Part shown: positions 53,225 through 60,899 of the stretch, one piece after another | Position numbering within the stretch: the stretch's first letter is position 1 | How the letters are laid out: each line of letters opens with the position of its first letter | NCBI GenBank assembly: GCA_002314145.1 | Contig: DCCG01000046.1 | Span: 68,694 to 132,693 of the forward strand | Origin: Thalassolituus sp. UBA1087 | GTDB lineage: Bacteria > Pseudomonadota > Gammaproteobacteria > Pseudomonadales > Oceanobacteraceae | DNA length: 64,000 nt | Direction: 5' to 3' | Program-made: the position numbers and the translations under genes | Notes under the pieces: generated by a model | What the model was told of the DNA's origin: nothing | What the model saw: only the letters and a program-made list of their open reading frames with translations | The model's database searches: none

Positions 53225-56200
53225 TCAATGATAATTGTGTGAATAGGGGTGAAGGTCTGACAGCAGTTGGCTCCTGTCCAGCAGCCGGTAAGCAATCACA
53301 TGGGTAATACCGGAGGCGCTGTCTTTTTCGATGCGGCCGTAAGCCTGCAATATGCGCGCTTGTGTGAGGGTTTTCAGTTGTTTTTCGGCCGTGGTCAGCC
53401 ACACCACCAGATTGACGCTGCCGCTTTCATCTTCCAGCGTGACGAATGTAACCCCTGCAGCAGTGCCCGGCCGTTGCCGGCAGGTGACCAGACCACAGAC
53501 AAAACCTTCATCATTATGTGGTTGCTGTTGCAGGTCAACAGCCCGCAGACTGTTACCCAGCTTGCCCTGTTCGCGCAGAATGGCCATCGGGTGGCGGCCA
53601 AGCGTCAGCCCCAGGCTTTGGTAATCTTCCAGCATATTGGCGGTTTCATCCGGTGTGTTAAGCGCCGACAGACTGTCATTTTGCCATTGGCTGTCGGTCA
53701 GAGCCTGACTCAGTAAATCGGCCTGTAAGGGTTCACTGACTGCCCAGCGGGCCTGATAGCGGTTATCGCTTAAAGCACCAAAAGCATTGGCCGATGCCAG
53801 CCGGTTGCTGTCGCGCTGACTGAGCCTGGCACGCAGGCGGCAATCGTTAATATCCTGAAACGCAGCCTGTTGGCGCGCTGCCAGTATGCGTTGGGCACTG
53901 TCTTCACTCAGACCATGAATCAGCCGTAACCCGAGCCGCAGCCAGGGCTTTTCTGTGCCTGTCTGAGCGGTATGCTGCCATTGGCTGGATTCCACGCTGA
54001 CCGGCAGAGTCTCCACCCCGTGGGCGCGGGCGTCGTTAATCAGCTGCGCCGGGCTGTAAAAGCCCATTGGCTGACTGTTCAGGATGGCGGCGCAGAAAAC
54101 CGCCGGGTGATGACATTTCAGCCAGGCACTGGCGTACACCAGCAGGGCAAAACTGGCGGCATGGGACTCCGGAAAACCGTATTCACCAAACCCCAGCAGC
54201 TGGCGCTGCAGACGCTGAATGTATGCCAGACTGAAGCCATTTTTCAGCATATTATCCTGCAGCCGTTGCTGCAGTTTCTGCATATGACCTTTCTTGCGCC
54301 AGCTGGCCATGGAACGCCGCAGCAGATCCGCTTCGGCGGCAGTAAAGTCGGCAGCAACCATGGCAAAGGCGATCACCTGTTCCTGAAATAACGGGATACC
54401 CAGCGTGCGTTTGAGGATGGGTTTTAATGCCTCCATGGGGTAATCGGGTTCTTCTTCTTTATTGCGGCGCTTTAAATAGGGATGCACCATATCGCCGTGA
54501 ATCGGACCGGGACGGACGATAGAAACCTGTACCACCAGATCATAATAATTTTCCGGCCGCAGACGGGGCAGCATATTCATCTGGGCGCGGCTTTCCACCT
54601 GAAACACGCCCACAGAGTCGGCTTTCTGCAGCATGGCGTAGGTGGCCGGATCATCTCTGGGAATATCGGCCAACGTCATATTCAGCTGTTGCAGACAACG
54701 GCGGATGGCCGACAGCATACCAAGGCTTAAAATATCCACTTTCATTAAGCCCAGTGTTTCCAGATCTTCTTTATCCCACTGAATAACCGTGCGCCCGGCC
54801 ATGGCTGCATTTTCTATAGGGACCAGATCGGTAAGCTTGTCGCGGGCTATCACAAAGCCACCGACGTGCTGGGACAGATGCCGCGGAAATCTCAGAATTT
54901 CTCCCACCAGATATTGCAGTTGCTGTAATTTTTCCCCCCTGGCGACCCGTTGCTCAACCAGATCATCCAGCCAGGTTTCTTTTTTGTAGCGGTAACCAAA
55001 ATTGGCCAGCACAGGCTCCAGTGCCAGCAGGTCGAGGCCTAATGCCTGTGCCACATCACGTAAAGCACTTTTAGGCCGGTAAGAAACCACAGTGGCGGCC
55101 AGTGCCGCCCGGTCCCGGCCATATTTCTGGTAAATGTACTGGATGACTTCTTCGCGCCGCTGACTTTCAAAATCGACGTCGATATCCGGCGGTTCCCGGC
55201 GCTCGGCGGAGATAAAACGCTCAAATAACAGGCTCACTTCTGCCGGATTAACATTGGTGATTCCCAGGCAATAACAAACCACGGAATTAGCCGCAGAACC
55301 GCGCCCCTGACACAGAATCTGCTGACTGCGGGCAAAGCGCACGATATCGTAAATGGTCAGGAAGTAATGCTCATATTCTTTTTCCCGGATCAGTTGTAAT
55401 TCTTTATCAATGGTGGCGAGTATTTCAGCACTGGCACCTTGTGGAAAACGTTTACGGCAGCCGGCTTCTGTCAGTTGCCGCAGGTAACGGGCAGCATCCT
55501 GACCGTCAGGCAGGGTATCGGTAGGATATTGGTAACAGATTTCGTCCAGCTTAAATTCACAGCGCCGGGCAATGGCGACAGTACTCTGCAATAATTCCGG
55601 TGGATAAATATGCTGCAGTTTATGCCATGAACGCAGGTGCCGTTCATTGTTGGTAAATAAATAAGGTCGGCAGTGTTCGATACTCTGATTATGACGTATG
55701 GCGGTGAGACAATCCTGTAATGTCTGTCGTTCTGCAATATGCATATGCACCTGACCGGCGCAGGTCAGGGGAATCTGCCACTGTTGAGCGAAGTGGCTGG
55801 CAGTAACAAAACGCCAGCTGTCATCCGCATCCAGCATGCGCTCTGTCAGCAACCATATCCGGTCTTTAAAATGCCTGAGAAGGTCGGCAGTAAAGTCCTG
55901 CGCTTCGGTGTGATGGTAAAAGGCCTGCTGAGGTTGCCACAGCAATAAGCAGTGCTGTAACTGAAACAACTGTTGCCGGTCAAAATGGTAATGGCCTTTG
56001 TCTGCACTGCGCCGTGTCTGGCTGATTAAACGGCAGAGTTCACTGTAAGCGGCTTTATCGGTAACCAGCACCACAAAGCGATGATGGTCACAATAAAACT
56101 CACTGCCAATAATCAGCCGGAAATGATGTAACTGTTCGCTCAGTTGTGGATTGTTTTCGGTTTCCTGCTGTAAATCCTGCAGCGCCTGCCAGGCGCGTAC

Positions 56201-56371
56201 CACCCCGGCGAGGGAACATTCATCGGTAATGGCCAGTGCCTGATAGCCCAGCGCAACCGCCTGCTGTATCAGTTCGTGAGGGTGGGAGGCACCGCGCAGA
56301 AACGAAAAATTACTGACACAGTGCAGCTCAGCGTATGGAATGCTGCCGGGTTCATTGCCATTCGATGTCAT
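53225..56371 (-). CDS. dnaE2: Error-prone DNA polymerase DnaE2 (ImuC)
   Basis: C-family polymerase of 1048 residues that carries out SOS mutagenesis with ImuA and ImuB. It opens with a PHP domain (YAELHCVSNFSFLRGASHP), then has the polymerase palm (PDIDVDFESQRREEVIQYI), SLGMLSAIRRC, and the fingers segment PGPIHGDMVHPYLKRRN, plus a C-terminal OB fold. The ATG at 56371 overlaps the imuB stop by one base (TGATG). A longer in-frame start would prepend residues inside imuB. Expression should follow the LexA-type operator upstream of imuA. Confidence 0.95.
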   Translation of the reverse strand: MTSNGNEPGSIPYAELHCVSNFSFLRGASHPHELIQQAVALGYQALAITDECSLAGVVRAWQALQDLQQETENNPQLSEQLHHFRLIIGSEFYCDHHRFVVLVTDKAAYSELCRLISQTRRSADKGHYHFDRQQLFQLQHCLLLWQPQQAFYHHTEAQDFTADLLRHFKDRIWLLTERMLDADDSWRFVTASHFAQQWQIPLTCAGQVHMHIAERQTLQDCLTAIRHNQSIEHCRPYLFTNNERHLRSWHKLQHIYPPELLQSTVAIARRCEFKLDEICYQYPTDTLPDGQDAARYLRQLTEAGCRKRFPQGASAEILATIDKELQLIREKEYEHYFLTIYDIVRFARSQQILCQGRGSAANSVVCYCLGITNVNPAEVSLLFERFISAERREPPDIDVDFESQRREEVIQYIYQKYGRDRAALAATVVSYRPKSALRDVAQALGLDLLALEPVLANFGYRYKKETWLDDLVEQRVARGEKLQQLQYLVGEILRFPRHLSQHVGGFVIARDKLTDLVPIENAAMAGRTVIQWDKEDLETLGLMKVDILSLGMLSAIRRCLQQLNMTLADIPRDDPATYAMLQKADSVGVFQVESRAQMNMLPRLRPENYYDLVVQVSIVRPGPIHGDMVHPYLKRRNKEEEPDYPMEALKPILKRTLGIPLFQEQVIAFAMVAADFTAAEADLLRRSMASWRKKGHMQKLQQRLQDNMLKNGFSLAYIQRLQRQLLGFGEYGFPESHAASFALLVYASAWLKCHHPAVFCAAILNSQPMGFYSPAQLINDARAHGVETLPVSVESSQWQHTAQTGTEKPWLRLGLRLIHGLSEDSAQRILAARQQAAFQDINDCRLRARLSQRDSNRLASANAFGALSDNRYQARWAVSEPLQADLLSQALTDSQWQNDSLSALNTPDETANMLEDYQSLGLTLGRHPMAILREQGKLGNSLRAVDLQQQPHNDEGFVCGLVTCRQRPGTAAGVTFVTLEDESGSVNLVVWLTTAEKQLKTLTQARILQAYGRIEKDSASGITHVIAYRLLDRSQLLSDLHPYSHNYH

Positions 56372-57822
56372 CAGGCGAAGACCCCGTGGATAAACCAGCC
56401 CCGGGGGGAGCGGAACAGCCATAATATTTGTCCGTCCTGCTGGCAGACATAATAGTCACGGCGTATGGATTGCTCATCCCACCAACCGCTGCAGATGCGT
56501 TCCGGTCCGGCAATAATCTGCTGTGGCCGGGGGCAGGGCCGGGGTTCCGGCAGCAGCCAGACCGGCCGCGGGCCTGTGTGCGGGTGCAGAGCCCCTGTGC
56601 CGATGTTTTCGCTCTTTTCCTGGTGGGGCATCAGGCGACTGGCCTGTTCCGGACGGGGGTCAGGTTCGGTGTGCAGGCGCAGCAGTTGTTGGGGTTGCAG
56701 ACGGGCTGAAAGGCGATTCAACAGTTGACCGGTTTCCTGTGTGCTGTCTTCCCCGGCGTATGATCCGGAGGCCGGTGCCAGCAGATTGGTCTGTCCGCGG
56801 CTGCGCCGGGTAAATTGTGTGACCCGCAGCACCAGACTCTGTACTGGCGCGGATAAACGGCGGTTCTCGAGAAAATGGCGCAGCATAAACACCAGCTGAC
56901 TGTGCTGGTGCTCACTGTGTGCAAAACGGATCTGCCAGTCGGTATCCGGCTGCTGGCGATGACTCAGCTGCAATTCCAGCAGACGGGTGCTGAGCTGGCG
57001 ACGCTGCAGAAATTCACTCAGGCGTTTGAGTAAGCGCTGCAGCGGAAACAGCAGTCCGTTGCTGTATTCCACCTCATGGATAAAGTTAACCTGTTGCTGA
57101 AACATTTCTTCGCTGTGAAAAGCCTCTAAAGGGTGAGACTCCATGCCCAGTAAGCGGCGTATGGTCTGACTGAAGGGAACGCCCAGACGGCTGGCCAGAC
57201 CACTCAGCGGCAGCCGCTGGATATCCTGTAGCCGCTGAATGCCCAGACGCTGCAGCTGATAAACCTGCGGCGGCGTGAGCGGCAGACCCTGTTGCAGCTG
57301 TGCCAGTGTCAGCAGGGGTAAATCCCGGTTGTCACTGACAAACGGCTGGTTCAGGTGGGCGCGTATTCTGGCCATAAGCGGGGTCTGGCCGATGCCCGGC
57401 TGCAGTGGCCAGCCTTCATCCGCCGCCGCCTGCTGAATCTGATGCAACAGGGCGTCCGGTCCCTGAAACAGACGCAGCATGCTGGCAATCTCCAGCCACA
57501 GTCCGTGAGGCGGATCCGGACTGACAAAGGCACTGAACTGTCCGGCCCAGTGGGCTCTGGCATGAAGAATCTGCTGTTGTTGCTGCATGTCCATAGGCAG
57601 CAGCCTGAGCGCCGGACACAGACTCATGGCCGTATTCAGAGGCATGTCCTGCTCGACCCCGGCGGCCTGTGCTGCACGGTTGCACTGCCAGATATGGCGC
57701 TGCTGATGCTGAAGGATCAGGGCAACCGGCTGGCGTGCCAGCGGTTCCGGATCTGGCTGGTGACTGATCACCTGTTGCAGATAGAGTTGCGGAAATAACA
57801 GATACATCCAGCGGGCAGTCAT
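56371..57822 (-). CDS. imuB: ImuB, catalytically inactive Y-family polymerase-like protein
   Basis: Y-family polymerase relative of 483 residues that links DnaE2 to the sliding clamp. It begins MTARWMYLLFPQLYLQQV; the fold is polymerase-like but the usual catalytic acidic residues of DinB are not seen (PHGLWLEIASMLRLF in place of the SIDE motif), as is known for ImuB. The C-terminus ends with the family pattern RDYYVCQQDGQILWLFR. The start is ATG 57822; GTG 57825 is one codon earlier. Confidence 0.93.
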   Translation of the reverse strand: MTARWMYLLFPQLYLQQVISHQPDPEPLARQPVALILQHQQRHIWQCNRAAQAAGVEQDMPLNTAMSLCPALRLLPMDMQQQQQILHARAHWAGQFSAFVSPDPPHGLWLEIASMLRLFQGPDALLHQIQQAAADEGWPLQPGIGQTPLMARIRAHLNQPFVSDNRDLPLLTLAQLQQGLPLTPPQVYQLQRLGIQRLQDIQRLPLSGLASRLGVPFSQTIRRLLGMESHPLEAFHSEEMFQQQVNFIHEVEYSNGLLFPLQRLLKRLSEFLQRRQLSTRLLELQLSHRQQPDTDWQIRFAHSEHQHSQLVFMLRHFLENRRLSAPVQSLVLRVTQFTRRSRGQTNLLAPASGSYAGEDSTQETGQLLNRLSARLQPQQLLRLHTEPDPRPEQASRLMPHQEKSENIGTGALHPHTGPRPVWLLPEPRPCPRPQQIIAGPERICSGWWDEQSIRRDYYVCQQDGQILWLFRSPRGWFIHGVFA

Positions 57823-57834
57823 CACAGCTTACCG

Positions 57835-58527
57835 TTATTGGGTCTGCAGTGAGTGCACTGGCAGAGCGGTTTTACCGCTGGCAGTATCCGGCAGAGTCAG
57901 CGTAAAGGGCTGGCCGGGCCACAGCCCGCGACGCTTGTAGCATTCAACCGACAACTCGGTGGGCGAACGGCGCTCAATACCTAAACGCACGGCGGCAGGC
58001 GAGCCTGATGGATCGAAGGGTATCCTGGGCCAGAGCCAGCAATAACTCTGGTGGCGGCTGCAGGCCAGCTGCAGACGGCGGATATGAGGCTTATTAAGCT
58101 GGCCGGGCCAGCCCAGAACGGCACTGCAGTGGCCGCTTTTCAGACCTTCTTCCAGACTCCACATGGCCTGTTGTTCATCTTTGGGATGCACCAGCAGAAC
58201 CCGGCGGATATCCACGCCGGCCTGCTGCAGAGCCGCAGCCTGAGGCAGCAGTTTTGCCCCTTCGCTGTGTGGACTGCCGACCCACAGAATCCAGCGTGGC
58301 TGCTGACTGAGACGGGCGAGGGCAGGCAGCACCAGACTCACTTCGCCATGCCCGCTGTGGGCATAAATTTCACATACCTGTCCGGACTGCCAGCCATGAC
58401 CGGGCAGGGCCTCATTCAGGCGACGGAAGCCGGTGTCGAGGACGCTGTGTTCAGGCTGACAGTCAGCGTTAGTGCGGCCCTGCCAGACCTGTCCGCTGGC
58501 AATGACCTGATCAAGGGGTAATGGCAT
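57835..58527 (-). CDS. imuA: ImuA, RecA/SulA-like SOS mutagenesis protein
   Basis: First gene of the imuA-imuB-dnaE2 cassette, about 230 residues from ATG 58527. It has a RecA-like core: HGWQSGQVCEIYAHSGHGEV at the position of the P-loop (no standard GKT), then WILWVGSPH and VLLVHPKDEQQAMWSLEEGL. A longer in-frame start overlaps the operator sequences and is less likely. Two LexA-like boxes lie 20-53 bases upstream of its ATG. imuB follows after 12 bases. Confidence 0.9.
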   Translation of the reverse strand: MPLPLDQVIASGQVWQGRTNADCQPEHSVLDTGFRRLNEALPGHGWQSGQVCEIYAHSGHGEVSLVLPALARLSQQPRWILWVGSPHSEGAKLLPQAAALQQAGVDIRRVLLVHPKDEQQAMWSLEEGLKSGHCSAVLGWPGQLNKPHIRRLQLACSRHQSYCWLWPRIPFDPSGSPAAVRLGIERRSPTELSVECYKRRGLWPGQPFTLTLPDTASGKTALPVHSLQTQ

Positions 58528-58546
58528 ACCGGTCTCTGGGTTGTAT

Positions 58547-58562
58547 ATGTTTATATATACAG
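58547..58562. promoter_or_regulatory. LexA-like box 1 upstream of imuA
   Basis: Plus strand ATGTTTATATATACAG, that is TGT-N8-ACAG with one deviation from CTGT-N8-ACAG. It is next to a -10-like TACTGT (58559-58564, minus strand). Confidence 0.75.
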
Positions 58563-58564
58563 TA

Positions 58565-58580
58565 TTGTATGTATAAACAG
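58565..58580. promoter_or_regulatory. LexA-like box 2 upstream of imuA
   Basis: Plus strand TTGTATGTATAAACAG, a second TGT-N8-ACAG unit spaced 18 bases from the first. The tandem boxes cover the region between a -35-like TTGAAT (58582-58587, minus) and TACTGT, with 17 bases between them. Confidence 0.75.
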
Positions 58581-58640
58581 TATTCAAGAGGCTAAGCAGA
58601 AGAGACAATAGCGGATCAGGTATTCACAGGTTCCGTTTTG

Positions 58641-59246
58641 ATGACAGACATACAGGCACCAGCCTGCACCTCCGGCCGTCATGGCCCACGGGGCCGTGGT
58701 TATGGCCCGCTGTTGCTTATCCTGCTGCTTCTGTCTGCCCCGGTGGCGGCCATTGAAGGTTATGCAGAGGCGGCTGTCGGCCTCACCCTGGTGGATGTTG
58801 AACAGCCCCTGGCGGTGTATGAACAGGATCAGGACGTCACCATTGCTGCTGAAGCGCTGTTTGCCGGTGGCGGTGTACGCTGGCTGCCTTTTCTGAGTAC
58901 CGGTCTGCGCATGTGGATCTGGGGTGACCGGCAGGTGAATACCAGTTCGCAGGAGCAGGAGCTGGACGGTTATGGCTTTGCGGCGGATGTGACGGTGCGG
59001 CTGCCACTGCACAGTGTCAGCCCGTACGCCCGCTACAGCCGGGTGTGCTGGGACATGATTATTACCGGGCTGGAATCATCATGGTCAGAAGAAGAGTGTT
59101 CACCGATGACGACCCTGGGCATCGGCTTTGGCCTTGATCCGGCAGGCGCCGGCGGACAGGGTATCACCCTTGAATACAGCCGTATGACCCTGAGAGATGA
59201 TACCGAATCTGTGCAATTGATGGTGACTGTACAGGCGCCGTTCTGA
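58641..59246 (+). CDS. Outer membrane beta-barrel candidate, unknown function
   Basis: Protein of about 201 residues from ATG 58641. A basic N-terminus is followed by a hydrophobic export signal (YGPLLLILLLLSAPVAAI), then alternating amphipathic strands: YAEAAVGLTLVDV, GGVRWLPFLSTGLRMWIWG, GFAADVTVRLPLHS, TTLGIGFGLDP, and a C-terminal strand ending in Phe (VQLMVTVQAPF), the usual outer-membrane sorting pattern. I do not recognise a family. It is divergent from imuA and shares the LexA-box region, so SOS control of this gene is conceivable but not shown. Confidence 0.65.
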   Translation: MTDIQAPACTSGRHGPRGRGYGPLLLILLLLSAPVAAIEGYAEAAVGLTLVDVEQPLAVYEQDQDVTIAAEALFAGGGVRWLPFLSTGLRMWIWGDRQVNTSSQEQELDGYGFAADVTVRLPLHSVSPYARYSRVCWDMIITGLESSWSEEECSPMTTLGIGFGLDPAGAGGQGITLEYSRMTLRDDTESVQLMVTVQAPF

Positions 59247-59282
59247 ACCGATACAACACGACAGATATGGATACGATTTCTG

Positions 59283-60788
59283 ATGACAGATTATTCCCTG
59301 ACTTACCTGCTGGTGTCTGTGCTGGCTGCTGTGGCCGGCACCGGATTACTGGCCTATGGACTGCAATATCAGCGTCAACAGCGCTGGCAGCAGGCGCAGA
59401 CACAGACAGAACATGAGTTGCAGACCGAGCAGCAACAGCGTCACGATGCTGAACACAAACTGCAGACCCTGACGGAAGAAACCCAGCAGCTGCAGGAGAC
59501 ACTCAGTCAGACCCGGCTGGAACAGGTACGCTGGCAGGAACGTGCAGAAGCCCTGCAGCAGCAGGCGCAAAAGCAGGAGCAACAGCAACAGCAGCTGCGT
59601 GAACAGTTACAGGAGCAGCAACAGGAGCTGAGCGGAATACAGCGGCAACTGGCGACCGAGCGGGAAGGGCGGCAGCAGGAACAGCGCAGCGCAGAAGAAA
59701 AACTCAGCCTGCTGCAGCAAAGCAAAGAACAGATGCTGAAAGAGTTTGAGCATTTATCGCAGAAGATTTTTGAAGAGAAGAACCGCCAGTTCAGCGAACA
59801 GAGTCAGAAAGGGCTGGATTCATTGCTGACACCTTTTAAAGATCAGCTGGAAGGTCTGCGTAAAAAAGTTGATGAAGTCTATGTTGCGGATGCCAAAGAC
59901 CGCACCCAGCTGAAAACCCAGATTGAAAACCTGCATAAACTGAATCAGGAAATGACCGCCGAAGCCCACGCATTAACCACGGCTCTGCGGGGAGAAAAGA
60001 AAATGCAGGGTAACTGGGGCGAGATGGTACTGGAAACCGTACTGGAGCGTTCCGGGCTGCGTAAAGATGAAGAATATGTACGCGAGCAGGTGCATCAGGA
60101 TGACGGCGGTAAAAGCTATCGCCCGGATGTGATCATCAATCTGCCGGAAGGTAAGCACATCGTGGTGGATGCCAAGGTGTCGCTCAACGCTTACACCGAC
60201 TATGTGAATGCCGCAGACGACGCACAGCGTGATGCCGCCGCCAGACGTCATATTGATGCTGTGCGCAACCATATCCGCAGTCTGAGTGAAAAAGCTTATC
60301 AGCAGCTGCAGGGCATTAACTCGCCGGATTTTGTGTTTCTGTTTATGCCGGTGGAGCCGGCTTTTATGCTCGCCTTTCAGCAGGACGAAAAATTATTCAA
60401 TGATGCGTTTGAACAACGCATCGTCGTGGTAACGCCAACCACGCTGCTGGCCACCCTGCGCACCGTGGCCAGTATCTGGGCGATCGAACGGCGTAATAAA
60501 AGTACCGAGAAACTCGCTGACCAGGCCGGTAAGGTTTATGACAAACTGGTGCTGGTGGTGGAGAAATTTGAAAAAGTCGGTAATCAGCTCAATACCGTGC
60601 AGAAATCCTATGACGATGCCTGGACCTCGATGAAGAGCGGGCGCGGTAATCTGCTCAGTCAGGCGGATAACTTCCGTAAGCTGGGGGTACGGGCTAAGAA
60701 AGAGCTGGACAAAAAACTGACGGAAGAGGCCAGGGCAGAAGCGGATTTATTTGACGCTATTGAACCGGCTACCGATGAAAATCCCTGA
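59283..60788 (+). CDS. rmuC: DNA recombination protein RmuC
   Basis: Protein of 501 residues: an N-terminal membrane anchor (LVSVLAAVAGTGLLAYGL), a long Gln/Glu-rich coiled coil (about 30-180), and the RmuC nuclease-like domain with GNWGEMVLETVLERSGL, PDVIINLPEGKHIVVDAKVSL and PTTLLATLRTVASIW. The conserved Asp and Asp-Ala-Lys in the domain are those of the PD-(D/E)XK superfamily. RmuC limits inversions between short inverted repeats in E. coli. No operon partner is seen. Confidence 0.93.
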   Translation: MTDYSLTYLLVSVLAAVAGTGLLAYGLQYQRQQRWQQAQTQTEHELQTEQQQRHDAEHKLQTLTEETQQLQETLSQTRLEQVRWQERAEALQQQAQKQEQQQQQLREQLQEQQQELSGIQRQLATEREGRQQEQRSAEEKLSLLQQSKEQMLKEFEHLSQKIFEEKNRQFSEQSQKGLDSLLTPFKDQLEGLRKKVDEVYVADAKDRTQLKTQIENLHKLNQEMTAEAHALTTALRGEKKMQGNWGEMVLETVLERSGLRKDEEYVREQVHQDDGGKSYRPDVIINLPEGKHIVVDAKVSLNAYTDYVNAADDAQRDAAARRHIDAVRNHIRSLSEKAYQQLQGINSPDFVFLFMPVEPAFMLAFQQDEKLFNDAFEQRIVVVTPTTLLATLRTVASIWAIERRNKSTEKLADQAGKVYDKLVLVVEKFEKVGNQLNTVQKSYDDAWTSMKSGRGNLLSQADNFRKLGVRAKKELDKKLTEEARAEADLFDAIEPATDENP

Positions 60789-60841
60789 CACAGGGAAAAA
60801 TCCGGGTTAAATCTTCTGTAACTAACTGTGTATTTTGTTAT

Positions 60842-60899
60842 CCGGACTACAATTACTGATAGTTAATCATGAGTAGTATCAGGTCCGGTCAATTTAATG
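60842..60899 (+). promoter_or_regulatory. Inverted repeats overlapping the ribosome binding site of the four-PAS kinase
   Basis: CCGGAC (60842-60847) pairs with GTCCGG (60883-60888), and CTGATA (60856-60861) with TATCAG (60877-60882). Together they make a 12-pair stem with an 8-base bulge. The AGGT near 60881-60884 that would serve as ribosome binding site is inside the stem, and the ATG is at 60897. Confidence 0.5.
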
